NCBI GenBank assembly: GCA_959608625.1
Contig: CAUHQV010000028.1
Coordinates: forward strand, 1-32,414
Reading direction: 5' to 3'
Origin: an uncultured Flavobacteriales bacterium
GTDB lineage: Bacteria; Bacteroidota; Bacteroidia; Flavobacteriales; UBA1820
Length of the DNA: 32,414 nt
Made by a program: the position numbers and the translations under genes. Positions 16,557 through 23,892 of this stretch are shown one piece after another. A model generated the notes under the pieces. That model was given only the letters and a program-made list of their open reading frames with translations. It was not told the DNA's origin and made no database searches. Positions within the stretch are counted from its first letter, which is position 1. Each line of letters begins with the position of its first letter.

Positions 16557-18200
16557 ATGAAACCCGAAGTGAAAAAAAACAGGATCGCCCTTCTTCTTTT
16601 CCTGCCGGCATTGCTGGCCGGCTGCATGAAGGAACCGGTATCTCCTGCCGGAAAGGCGGGGCAAGCCGGTTTTCTCTTAAAACCATCCCCGATGAGTACC
16701 ATTCAGGTAAGGGTCAATACTGCGGTGGATGAAAATACCGTTAAAAACGTATGGATCGTCCAACTGAATAAAGAGGGAACCGCTGCGCTCCGGGCTCCCT
16801 TTTACACCACGGACATCGGCGCCGACGGAACGGTAAAAGCCGATATGACGGAGGCGGAAAGCCGGATCTATTTCATCGTCAATTCGGGTAACGGTTCCCT
16901 GATCGATACCGGCCTGGATTTAAGTGCATATACCGCCTCGGCCATCGAAAACCTGCAGCAGGCATTCACCCGGGATGACGATGGAAAGATCGAAAATCTG
17001 ATTACCGCCCAGGGCATCCCGATGGCCGCCCTGTGGCAAGGCACTCCGAATTTCAAAGGCATCGCGGAAACTATAACCCTCACCCGGGCCGTAAGTAAGA
17101 TCGTCTTTTCCCTGAGCGCCGAATTGCCTGCCGGGGACACCTTCACCCCCACGTCCCTGGCGGTAAAACAGGTTCCAAATACGTTGCAGTATTACCGGGA
17201 TCCGGCAACCCTTGCATCCGGTACCTATCCGCCTCTTTCCGGCGTCTATTACGGGGCGGTGGACGAACCGATTTCGGCGGGGGTACTGACAACCACTCCT
17301 GTGGTAAGGAATTTTTATCTGCCAGAAAATGTCCGCGGACTAGGCTCTGCGACCCACCAGTCCGAAAAAACGGCCCTGAATGCCCCGGCCGGAGCAGCCG
17401 GTTACTGCACCTATCTGGAGATCGCAGGGGATTATTATGCGGCCGCGGACGGTACCGTCCATACCTTGAAATACAGCGTTTTCCCCGGCGCAGACAACCT
17501 GACGGACTACAATCTGCTGCGCGGGCGGGAGTACCATATGTCCGTCGTAATCCGGGGAATGGACAAGACCGACATCCGTATCCTCCAGCCGGTCAAGGTC
17601 AACTATACGCAAGCAACCCTGGATTTTATGGCCAATTCCCGCGGGGGCACCCAATTATACCTCAACAATAAAAATGCAGGCCTTCCCTGGACACTCTCCG
17701 TGGACGAAGGGGTTCGGGACTGGCTCTCCATTTCCACCCAGTACAACGGTTCCGACTCCACCCATACCTGGAGCGGTACGGGCGAGGGGCAGTTTTACCT
17801 CTATACCACTGCCGACAATCCCAGTTTCACAGACGCACGCACCGGGTACATCCGCCTGACCCGGAACAGCATGGAGGAGGTCGCTATTGCCGTGACCCAA
17901 CGGGAAAGTGCGTTGGATTACACCGAAACGCGCACCCCCTGGTTCTATATTAAAAACGCGGACGAAGCGGGAATGATGGATTGGAATACGGCCCAGTCCG
18001 CCTGCCCCGAAGGTTACCGCCTGCCTACCCAGCAAGAAATAATGCTGATGTGTATATTCATGCCCTCTACCCTAAATTACAATGGTACTTGGACAAGTAC
18101 CGAAAGCAGTGATACAGAAGCCTGGCATTATTTTAGCAATGGGACAAAAACTACCCTTAAAACAGCAAATGGTTACGTCCGTTGCGTACGGAATAAGTAA
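16557..18200 (+). CDS. DUF4906-like lipoprotein with BACON and C-terminal FISUMP/DUF1566-type module
   Basis: A 547-residue lipoprotein with signal ending LLAGC (Cys23). Residues about 45-345 resemble DUF4906 fimbria proteins (VRVNTAVDENTVKNVWIVQL; LTRAVSKIVFSL; RNFYLPENVRG; GREYHMSVVIRGMD). A BACON-like beta domain follows (about 355-449; LPWTLSV, DWLSIS, TGYIRLTR, VAIAVTQRE), often carbohydrate or mucin associated. The last 95 residues are a FISUMP-like module: CPEGYRLPTQQEIMLM, TWTSTESS, GYVRCVRNK. Its final 130 bases are visibly richer in A/T than the rest of the gene. The architecture suggests a minor or tip fimbria component. ATG 16557 starts the lipoprotein signal; a four-codon frame (16546) just upstream overlaps it and is probably meaningless. 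Domain calls are by eye. Confidence 0.75.
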   Translation: MKPEVKKNRIALLLFLPALLAGCMKEPVSPAGKAGQAGFLLKPSPMSTIQVRVNTAVDENTVKNVWIVQLNKEGTAALRAPFYTTDIGADGTVKADMTEAESRIYFIVNSGNGSLIDTGLDLSAYTASAIENLQQAFTRDDDGKIENLITAQGIPMAALWQGTPNFKGIAETITLTRAVSKIVFSLSAELPAGDTFTPTSLAVKQVPNTLQYYRDPATLASGTYPPLSGVYYGAVDEPISAGVLTTTPVVRNFYLPENVRGLGSATHQSEKTALNAPAGAAGYCTYLEIAGDYYAAADGTVHTLKYSVFPGADNLTDYNLLRGREYHMSVVIRGMDKTDIRILQPVKVNYTQATLDFMANSRGGTQLYLNNKNAGLPWTLSVDEGVRDWLSISTQYNGSDSTHTWSGTGEGQFYLYTTADNPSFTDARTGYIRLTRNSMEEVAIAVTQRESALDYTETRTPWFYIKNADEAGMMDWNTAQSACPEGYRLPTQQEIMLMCIFMPSTLNYNGTWTSTESSDTEAWHYFSNGTKTTLKTANGYVRCVRNK

Positions 18201-18232
18201 CTGAATATATGGACAACAATCCGGATAAAACG

Positions 18233-18748
18233 ATGAAAATAGACCTCTTATTAATTTTAATCCTGACCGTCTCTTGCCACGACCTTATAGCCCAGTCAGG
18301 ATCGAAATACCCCTACGTAACTACCAACAGCGATGGTAAAAAGAATGTGATCGTCTGCCGGGATGCCAAAGGAGGGGTGCCGGAAAGCCGCATACACCCC
18401 AACTGGACGGCCACAGAGGTCAGGAAGACCAATCTCGTAGCTGCCAAATTCGAAGTGGCTCTTTCGGATGCCGCCGCCTCGGCATCTTTTGCCGCCCGTT
18501 TAACCGCCTGCCCTGCCGGATGGCGGGTGCCTACCTTTCGGGAACTGATGCTGATAGCAGCCTTACGAACCCAACTGACTGCCGTCAGCAATACATTTTC
18601 GGATGGGCAATATTGGGCTGAAACACATGGTACCGATACAAACGTCGGGATGTATGCAAATCCGATAACTGGATATTGTTGTCCACTCACCCAAACAAAT
18701 TTAGATCCGACAACGCGCCGTATCCGCTGTGTGCGCGACCTCGATTGA
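18233..18748 (+). CDS. Exported protein consisting of a single FISUMP/DUF1566-like module
   Basis: A 171-residue exported protein that is essentially a free-standing copy of the last module of the 14740-16542 protein: KYPYVTTNSDGKKNVIVCRD (25-44), VAAKFEVAL (69-77), CPAGWRVPTFRELMLI (93-108) and RRIRCVRDLD at the end. The signal could be type I (LIA-QS, residue 20) or lipoprotein (LTVSC, Cys15); I cannot decide. ATG 18233 is preferred over ATG 18209 because it gives a shorter, cleaner signal, but the longer form remains possible. The central part between about 120 and 160 differs strongly from its paralogues while the framework is kept. It is probably an accessory or exchangeable tip component of the fimbria; this is inferred from context. 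Confidence 0.72.
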   Translation: MKIDLLLILILTVSCHDLIAQSGSKYPYVTTNSDGKKNVIVCRDAKGGVPESRIHPNWTATEVRKTNLVAAKFEVALSDAAASASFAARLTACPAGWRVPTFRELMLIAALRTQLTAVSNTFSDGQYWAETHGTDTNVGMYANPITGYCCPLTQTNLDPTTRRIRCVRDLD

Positions 18749-18755
18749 CCACCGC

Positions 18756-19274
18756 ATGAATCCTGAAATACACCCCCCAGGGAAGGAAATCCCCGACAGA
18801 GGGCCTTTTCTGTTTTCCGCCTACCCGGATGGGGGCCCCGTCACATTCTCCTCGTCCGGGTACATCGCGCTGGTGTTCGTATTGGAGGGGAGCGCTGTTT
18901 TCGATTTTCCTTTTCAAAAACAAATCCTCCGCCAGGATGAACTGATAGCGGTAGACAAACGCTTGCTGAAAGGCTGCTCCTGCCATGGGAACAGCGCCCT
19001 GATGGAATACCTCCCTCAACAGGACTTTGCCCGGTATCTGGAGCTCGGCAAAACAGCTTTTCGCAGGCCTTATTCCGGTGCAGTTCCCATTCTTCCGCCC
19101 GTAAAGCAATGGATACGATACCTATCCGAGGTTTCCGCCGCAGAAGAGGAACGGCCGGAAGATTTCTGGCATACCAAGCGGGAAGAATTGACATCCCTGC
19201 TGCTTAACTACCCGGAAAAACAATTGGGAGAACTATATGCCGCTTTTTATGCCTGTTACAAAATAAAACGGTAA
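18756..19274 (+). CDS. AraC-type sensor domain protein lacking the DNA-binding domain
   Basis: A 172-residue cytosolic protein resembling the N-terminal cupin-like half of Bacteroidales AraC regulators: a beta-rich part (SSSGYIALVFVLEGSAVFDF; RQDELIAVDKRLL), then the helical linker ILPPVKQWIRYLSEV and HTKREELTSLLLNYPEKQLGELYAAFY, which in full-length regulators precedes two helix-turn-helix motifs. Here the frame ends in KIKR and TAA, and a terminator follows at once, so no DNA-binding part is encoded. It starts seven bases after the previous stop and closes the fimbria operon. It could be a decayed regulator or act by dimerising with a full-length AraC protein elsewhere; both are inference. 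The call rests on pattern similarity, not a search. Confidence 0.6.
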   Translation: MNPEIHPPGKEIPDRGPFLFSAYPDGGPVTFSSSGYIALVFVLEGSAVFDFPFQKQILRQDELIAVDKRLLKGCSCHGNSALMEYLPQQDFARYLELGKTAFRRPYSGAVPILPPVKQWIRYLSEVSAAEEERPEDFWHTKREELTSLLLNYPEKQLGELYAAFYACYKIKR

Positions 19275-19287
19275 GCATCCCTCGCAG

Positions 19288-19325
19288 AAAAAAATTCCCG
19301 GTGACCTTTCACCGGGAATTCCTAT
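19288..19325. terminator. Bidirectional terminator between fimbria operon and redox operon
   Basis: AATTCCCGGTGA (19293-19304) and TCACCGGGAATT (19309-19320) form a perfect 12-bp stem with a 4-base loop. A-rich on the left and T-rich on the right, it can end both the + strand fimbria transcript and the converging - strand operon. Confidence 0.88.
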
Positions 19326-19369
19326 TTTCCGGGCATCCTCCGCCCGGACCAAAGCAATGGACACTGGAT

Positions 19370-19933
19370 TTATTCTTCAATAATCCCGATTTTCCGGAGC
19401 CACACCTGCAACTCTTTTTGAGACGAGGACGCTTGTCCGCCACGAATAGCCAGCCCTTCGGCTGCTTTTGCCTCAGGGGCCGCCTTGCGGACATCCGAAA
19501 AACTGCGTCCTTCCCGGCTGCCCTCATGCGTGCAGAACGGGATGACCGTTTTGCCTTTCAAGTCGTAATTGTCGAGGAACGTAGCTACCGGCATCGGGTA
19601 TGTCCCCCACCAGATGGGGTATCCGATGAATACCGTATCGTATTGCCCGATATTTTCGATTTTGCCTTTGATCGCCGGGCGGGCCTGTTTTTCCAGTTCC
19701 TCCTTGGCGGCGTCGGTACACTGCCGGTAGTCTTCAGGATAAGGTTTTACAGGTTCTATCCGGAATTCATCGCCGCCGGTAAGCGAGCGGATATGCCCGG
19801 CTACCGCCTGGGTATTGCCGGAGCGGGAAAAATAGACCACCAGGGTCTTTCCTGATGGATTTGCAGACTGTCCAAAGACCCGAAGCGGGAAGACGGACAG
19901 CATCGCGATCAATGAGAATACGATCATTTTCAT
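19370..19933 (-). CDS. Exported flavodoxin-family protein
   Basis: A 187-residue flavodoxin-like protein with a signal peptide (about 1-22, ending VFGQS). The FMN phosphate loop is YFSRSGNTQAVA (34-45); GYPIWWGTYPMPVATFL (104-120) is the conserved loop of the flavodoxin_4 group; FCTHEGSREGRSFSDV follows at about 133-148. Ordinary flavodoxins are cytosolic, so the signal peptide suggests a periplasmic or envelope redox role, in line with the lipoprotein-type cupin and cyclophilin-like proteins of the same operon. It is the last gene, 22 bases after the iron-sulfur-flavoprotein-like gene, and ends before the bidirectional terminator. Electron donor and acceptor are unknown. Confidence 0.88.
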   Translation of the reverse strand: MKMIVFSLIAMLSVFPLRVFGQSANPSGKTLVVYFSRSGNTQAVAGHIRSLTGGDEFRIEPVKPYPEDYRQCTDAAKEELEKQARPAIKGKIENIGQYDTVFIGYPIWWGTYPMPVATFLDNYDLKGKTVIPFCTHEGSREGRSFSDVRKAAPEAKAAEGLAIRGGQASSSQKELQVWLRKIGIIEE

Positions 19934-19955
19934 ATTTCTACTGTTTTAAAGGTTA

Positions 19956-20489
19956 TTATACGTTCTTTCCGGCCTGGTAGGCTTGTTCCACAGCGGGGTT
20001 CCCGAGGATATCCCCGACGTTCCAGGCCCCGTATCCGAATATCATTTCCGCCTCTTCAACCTTGTCGAGGCATTCGAGATAACTGCGGAACGCCACAGCC
20101 GTTCCTTCGCCCGACCTTTTGCCGGTATCGGCCAACGTGGCGATCAGATAGGCTTTTCCGCTCAATTCGGTGTACCGGGGCACGGTGCGGTCGATCAGCG
20201 TTTTGAGCTGCCCGTCCATCGAATAGAAATAGACCGGGGTACCGAGCACCAGGACATCGGCCGCTACCATCTTGTCGAGGATTCCGGCCATATCGTCTTT
20301 TTGTACGCAGCGGTGCGTGGTATTGCAGGCTCCGCAGCCGGAACAGAAATTGATCTTCCTGTCCCGCACGAATATCTTTTCGACCTCGTGCCCTGCTTCC
20401 TGCGCCCCGGCCATAAACCGGTCGCACAGGTAATCCGAATTTCCGCCGCGGCGTGGGCTGGCGGATAAAATCAATACTTTCTTTTTCAT
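19956..20489 (-). CDS. Iron-sulfur-flavoprotein-like NADPH-dependent FMN reductase family protein
   Basis: A 177-residue flavodoxin-fold protein. The flavin loop SASPRRGGNSDYL is at 9-21. Cysteines 49, 52, 55 and 61 (FCSGCGACNTTHRC) make a CX2CX2CX5C pattern like the compact 4Fe-4S motif of archaeal/bacterial iron-sulfur flavoproteins. LGTPVYFYSMDGQLKTLIDR (about 82-101) is the second flavin-contact region. It is cytosolic by absence of a signal. Likely role is electron transfer or quinone/disulfide reduction; the exact reaction cannot be read from the sequence. Located between the broken aldo/keto reductase (15-base gap) and the exported flavodoxin. Confidence 0.85.
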   Translation of the reverse strand: MKKKVLILSASPRRGGNSDYLCDRFMAGAQEAGHEVEKIFVRDRKINFCSGCGACNTTHRCVQKDDMAGILDKMVAADVLVLGTPVYFYSMDGQLKTLIDRTVPRYTELSGKAYLIATLADTGKRSGEGTAVAFRSYLECLDKVEEAEMIFGYGAWNVGDILGNPAVEQAYQAGKNV

Positions 20490-20504
20490 TTTTTTACGAT
20501 TTTT

Positions 20505-20823
20505 TTATTTTCCTGTTCTTTTTTCCAGTTCCGCCGGGTAACGGGCCCTCGAAACGGCGATCCGGGAAACGGCGATCCGGGAAAGGGCGGCACTACCTTC
20601 ATAGTGCAATATCAGGTCTTCCAAACGGTCCGGATGGAAATTGCTCACTCCGATGGTCCGGATACAGCCTTTTCGTTCATATAAGCAGAGACCGTATCGA
20701 GCGGTAGCCGGCCGCGATCGCTTCATACACACATTGTTGACAGATATCCGGATCTTCTACCTGATAGACTCCGAGTCCTAAAACGGGCATTTCAACCCCG
20801 TTGTTGAGTTTTACTTTCTCCAT
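20505..20823 (-). pseudogene. Aldo/keto reductase remnant (frameshift, internal and 3' deletions)
   Basis: From ATG 20823 the frame reads MEKVKLNNGVEMPVLGLGVY ... AAGYRSI, a typical aldo/keto reductase N-terminus, then runs to a stop. A shift after AGYRSI restores DTVSAYMNEKAV, consistent with a 4-base loss. Another shift gives CIRTIGVSNFHPDRLEDLI, a motif that in intact enzymes lies about 100 residues further on, so most of the barrel is deleted. The 3' end is a 15-bp tandem duplication and a tail with no family resemblance. No active enzyme can be made. The intact ancestor would have been about 280 residues. Neighbouring operon genes look intact. Confidence 0.85.
20551..20580. repeat. 15-bp tandem duplication inside the aldo/keto reductase remnant
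   Basis: GAAACGGCGATCCGG occurs twice head to tail (20551-20565, 20566-20580) and a third, diverged start (GAAAGGG) follows. It encodes a repeated SRIAV in the remnant and marks slippage or recombination in the decayed gene. Confidence 0.85.
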
Positions 20824-20860
20824 GATCGATCTCTTTTTAATTAGATATTCATTTCCAACT

Positions 20861-21424
20861 TCATCCTTCTATTTCCCGGATAACCCTCGCCGGCACACCG
20901 GCTACGATCGTACTGGGCGCGACGTCATGGGAAACCACCGATCCGGCAGCCACTATAGCGTTGTCTCCCACGGTCACCCCGGGAAGGATGGTCGCCGCCG
21001 CCCCGATCCATACGTTCCGTCCGATCCGGATCGCCTTGGAAATGAGAAAAGTTCGGCGGGAGGGAGATATCCCGTGGTTTTCCGTGATCAGATTGACCCG
21101 CGGGCCTATTTTGGTACCCTTTCCGACCGATATCCCTCCGCGGTCCATAAAGACGCAGGCCTGATTGACGAATACGTTTTCTTCCAGTTCTATAAATCGG
21201 CCAAAATCGGTATAGAACGGCGGCCGAACGTGCGCAGAGGGATCTATCTTCCCCCCGAGGCTGCGCAAGAGGCCGATCACTTCGTCCAGCTCATGATAAG
21301 TAGTATTCAGTTCGGTGGTAATCCGCCGGGCTTTTTCAAGCGCTTCGGACATTGCCGGAGACTCCGGATCGTCCAGTCCGATCGGCTCTCCGGCCAGCGA
21401 ACGTTCAAAAATATCTCTCTTCAT
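20861..21424 (-). CDS. Maltose/galactoside O-acetyltransferase-like left-handed beta-helix protein
   Basis: A 187-residue hexapeptide-repeat acetyltransferase. The N-terminal helical part (about 1-55) with MKRDIFERSLAGEPI fits the Mac domain. Hexapeptide coils run from about 72 to 170 (ISVGKGTKIGPRVNLI; RIGRNVWIGAAATILPGVTVG; NAIVAAGSVV). The catalytic histidine is probably His117 in TENHGIS. VAGVPARVIREI closes the fold. It would move acetyl from acetyl-CoA to a sugar hydroxyl; the acceptor is unknown. It lies in the redox operon, 27 bases after the cyclophilin-like gene and 37 before the aldo/keto reductase remnant. Confidence 0.9.
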   Translation of the reverse strand: MKRDIFERSLAGEPIGLDDPESPAMSEALEKARRITTELNTTYHELDEVIGLLRSLGGKIDPSAHVRPPFYTDFGRFIELEENVFVNQACVFMDRGGISVGKGTKIGPRVNLITENHGISPSRRTFLISKAIRIGRNVWIGAAATILPGVTVGDNAIVAAGSVVSHDVAPSTIVAGVPARVIREIEG

Positions 21425-21451
21425 TTTATTCGGTTTTATACATTATTCTTT

Positions 21452-21967
21452 TCATTGTAATTCTATCGTAACCGTCATCTCACCGGACATCTGGAAAAGG
21501 GATATCCCGTTTCCATCGATGCGCCCTACCGGGATCAATCCGCGGCCATACCCGTAATCCCGGTAAAAGATGGCAATATTCCCCCAGGGGCCGTAGCAGG
21601 CAATGTCCCCCGCTACAGGGTCGTAACCCACCGGGGCTCCTTCTTTGGACAGTGCCTGGGGCGGATCGAATATTTTCTCCGTGCGGTTGTAATCCCTGAG
21701 CACTATGTCCCGCAGAGGCAGTTGCGCGGCAAAACTCCGGGCTGTAGGATTATCGTACAGGGTAGCGGGAACCGTTCGGCTTCCTATCGTTATCTTCAGC
21801 TTCATAGTTTCTTCGCTGCCCGGCTGTCCAGGATTTTCTCCGTTATTATTCCCGGTGTCACCCGGATTTTCCACCGGTGGGTTTACCGTTATCCCTCCGT
21901 CCGGTGTGCAGGCCTGGCAACAGAGGGTCATCCAAAGCGTTGAGAGGATAATAAAGACCCTTCTCAT
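21452..21967 (-). CDS. Cyclophilin-like-fold lipoprotein
   Basis: A 171-residue predicted lipoprotein; signal ending CCQAC (Cys20), then a Gly/Asn/Pro-rich spacer (about 22-51) and a globular domain beginning MKLKITIGSRTVPATLYDN. Signatures of the cyclophilin-like family seen in many bacterial redox operons are SFAAQLPL, PVGYDPVAGDIACYGPWGNI, FYRDYGYGRGLIPVGRID and MTVTIEL. Isomerase activity has not been established for this family as far as I know. ATG 21967 overlaps the cupin stop as ATGA, pointing to coupled translation, and it begins the lipoprotein signal, which is why the longer frame starting at 22018 is rejected. Confidence 0.83.
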   Translation of the reverse strand: MRRVFIILSTLWMTLCCQACTPDGGITVNPPVENPGDTGNNNGENPGQPGSEETMKLKITIGSRTVPATLYDNPTARSFAAQLPLRDIVLRDYNRTEKIFDPPQALSKEGAPVGYDPVAGDIACYGPWGNIAIFYRDYGYGRGLIPVGRIDGNGISLFQMSGEMTVTIELQ

Positions 21968-22452
21968 TCCACCCGGTTCACCTGTTCGTATTCCCTGTCC
22001 GTTACGGGATCGCCCCAATCGGCCGAATTCGCGCTCGCTTTCGGTGTAATACCGATGTGAGTAAAGCGCTTATCGATCGTTGCCCCGTGCCAGTGCATCG
22101 TGCCTGCCGGGATATTCACCACATCGCCAGGACGGAGCCGGCGGGCAGCCTTACCCTTTTCCTGGTACCACCCCTCCCCGTCGGTACAGAGCAGTATCTG
22201 TCCCGCGGCATGCGAATGCCAGTTATTGCGCGTGCCGGGAGCAAACGTCACATTATACACATTACAGTCGTAGTTTTCTACGGCAGAAAGCATCTTTACC
22301 CAGGCATCGCCGGTAAAGTTGGCGGTAACGGCATCGCCGAAACCGAAAATGGTCGTATTTTTTTCCATATCGTTTGTTTTATGGGGATTATCGTTACACG
22401 AAGTCAGTAAAATTGCAGCGACGCACACCGCGATCATCCTTGTTATTTTCAT
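21964..22452 (-). CDS. Cupin-domain lipoprotein (hydroxynitrile-lyase-like cupin)
   Basis: A 162-residue protein with lipoprotein signal ending LLTSC (Cys19). One cupin barrel covers about 55-140: WHSHAAGQILL gives metal ligands His79, His81 and Gln85 (HxHxxxQ), and GDVVNIPAGTMHWHGA supplies the last histidine (His120 or 122). The HxHxxxQ pattern and WHSH...GQ context resemble the small manganese cupins related to bacterial hydroxynitrile lyases and carboxymuconolactone-decarboxylase-associated cupins. Substrate is unknown. It is the first gene of the - strand operon, with a -7 box TACTTTTG about 75 bases upstream. Confidence 0.87.
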   Translation of the reverse strand: MKITRMIAVCVAAILLTSCNDNPHKTNDMEKNTTIFGFGDAVTANFTGDAWVKMLSAVENYDCNVYNVTFAPGTRNNWHSHAAGQILLCTDGEGWYQEKGKAARRLRPGDVVNIPAGTMHWHGATIDKRFTHIGITPKASANSADWGDPVTDREYEQVNRVE

Positions 22453-22524
22453 GGTTACTCGTATGAAGGTTTATTGTCTTTCCAGGAAAAATTACGCGCC
22501 GGATTTTAACCGGCCCTGACGATA

Positions 22525-22532
22525 CAAAAGTA
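22525..22532 (-). promoter_or_regulatory. -7 element (TACTTTTG) for the cupin/redox operon
   Basis: On the - strand TACTTTTG fully matches TAnnTTTG. The -33 zone is occupied by a hairpin (22540-22567) and has no TTTG, so an activator or different factor may be needed. Confidence 0.5.
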
Positions 22533-22539
22533 TAGCAGG

Positions 22540-22567
22540 AGCCGCCGGGAGTTTTTACCCTGCGGCT
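22540..22567. other. Hairpin/inverted repeat just upstream of the redox operon promoter
   Basis: AGCCGC-C-GGG (22540-22549) pairs with CCC-T-GCGGCT (22558-22567) apart from one mismatch, loop of eight bases. No T tract follows on the - strand. It overlaps where the -33 box would be; it may be an operator or a remnant terminator of the DUF418 gene. Confidence 0.45.
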
Positions 22568-22613
22568 CAAAGATTTTTATTCAGAAGCTCAAAATGTTAT
22601 TCCCCGGCGGTTT

Positions 22614-23795
22614 TTATTTTTTGCCGGAACCCAGCCAGGTAAGCTTGTGCCAAATGTATTCCAACGGGCCCTGCCGGTGGAATCTCAGCCATACTACGGC
22701 AAAAGCGTATTGGAGGGAGAATATCGCCACGCCTATCAACAGCGAATAAGTAGCCGTCGTTGTGCCCAGCAGGCCCAACCCCCAATTGTAAAAGACAAAA
22801 CCTCCCAACACCGATTGGGTGACGTACACCGTCAGGCTCATCTTACCGTACGGCTCCAATTTTCGCAGGACGGCCCCGAACGGGTTCTTATAGTATACGA
22901 TCAGGAACACCGGCACCAAGAAACACAGGAAGGCAAAAGAAGAATAGCAGGAAAATATCGTATGCAGGTTTTTCACCACCACTCTGTTTTCAAAGAATTG
23001 TGGAACGAATTCCATCATCCCCTTCAGGGGAAAATAGACCAGTATGCCCACCAAAAGGGTCTTTATCCAGAGATTGAAATTCTGGCGCGTATAAACGAAG
23101 TATTGCCGCCGGCCGGCCAGCACTCCCAATAGGAACAAGGCAGCCACTTTAAACACATAGCCATCCTCTATCCACCACAAAAAACTATACATTTGTCCGT
23201 TAAAAGCTCCTTTGACCATATCCAGAAAATTACCCTGGGCCAACACCGGAACGGTCAGCTGGTAATAGTGCGCAAATAAAGGCTTGGCCGGGTCATAGGC
23301 AGGATCTGCCAATCCGTGTATGGCATGGAACCATTGTACGGGCATCAGGAACAGCACCGCCGCGATAGCCAGTACCCACTTGTCGGACAGCCGGGAAGTC
23401 GCGGCCAACAGCAAACCCAATACCGAGAACAATACCAATATATCGCCCGTGTAAAATACAGAATTCAGACAACCCCAGCCGAACAGGATCACCATCCGCC
23501 ACAGGAACCTCGCCCTGAAATCCTTTCCCTTTTTCCGCTGGTTGTTGTCCTGGATAAAAAAACTGAACCCGAACAGCAGGGCGAAAATGGCATACGCTTT
23601 TTCGCTAAAAATAAACCGCGTAGACGACCCCAATATATTGTTGGACACGATGAGCCACTGATCTTCCACTTTGGGAAAAACGAAATAATTAAAATGTTCC
23701 AGGCAGTGCATCAGCAGGATGCCCAACAAAGCAAACCCTCTCAGGGCATCCACAGCCCCTATTCTGGGGGACGTTATCTTTTGTGTAGTCGGCAT
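22614..23795 (-). CDS. DUF418/YeiB-family integral membrane protein
   Basis: A 393-residue protein with about ten hydrophobic helices. It opens IGAVDALRGFALLGILLMH (12-30), the hallmark of the DUF418/YeiB group, and has FSEKAYAIFALLFGFSFF (about 63-80) and a C-terminal DUF418 region with KLEPYGKMSLTVYVTQSV (about 312-329) and WLRFHRQGPLEYIWHKLTW near the end. Members resemble acyltransferase-3-type membrane proteins, but their reaction is not known. It sits alone between tRNA-Cys and the redox operon, with no close co-directional partner; an imperfect -7 box (TATCTTTA, complement of 23825-23832) is upstream. Confidence 0.88.
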   Translation of the reverse strand: MPTTQKITSPRIGAVDALRGFALLGILLMHCLEHFNYFVFPKVEDQWLIVSNNILGSSTRFIFSEKAYAIFALLFGFSFFIQDNNQRKKGKDFRARFLWRMVILFGWGCLNSVFYTGDILVLFSVLGLLLAATSRLSDKWVLAIAAVLFLMPVQWFHAIHGLADPAYDPAKPLFAHYYQLTVPVLAQGNFLDMVKGAFNGQMYSFLWWIEDGYVFKVAALFLLGVLAGRRQYFVYTRQNFNLWIKTLLVGILVYFPLKGMMEFVPQFFENRVVVKNLHTIFSCYSSFAFLCFLVPVFLIVYYKNPFGAVLRKLEPYGKMSLTVYVTQSVLGGFVFYNWGLGLLGTTTATYSLLIGVAIFSLQYAFAVVWLRFHRQGPLEYIWHKLTWLGSGKK

Positions 23796-23861
23796 AGTCT
23801 TTCAGTGGGATAGGTGAAAGCGTTAAAGATAGTGATTTCCACAAACATGCCGGTCTACCTC

Positions 23862-23890
23862 ATAAAAAAACCCTGCAAATGCAGGGTTTT
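23862..23890 (-). terminator. Terminator of tRNA-Cys
   Basis: AACCCTGCA and TGCAGGGTT (between about 23869 and 23890) fold into a hairpin followed on the - strand by a run of T. It begins three bases after the mature tRNA 3' end. Confidence 0.8.
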
Positions 23891-23892
23891 AG

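Noticed and set aside
16546..16560. Four-codon frame MKKP overlapping the start of the DUF4906-like gene
   Set aside because: Too short to judge; A-rich start regions produce such frames by chance.
14740..18748. Diversity-generating retroelement acting on the lectin-fold-like C-termini
   Set aside because: Lectin-fold C-termini in variable adhesins are classic targets, and the 3' ends look divergent. I found no reverse transcriptase and no template repeat nearly identical to any of the 3' ends in the window, and the four copies differ in length and at all base types, not mainly at adenines.
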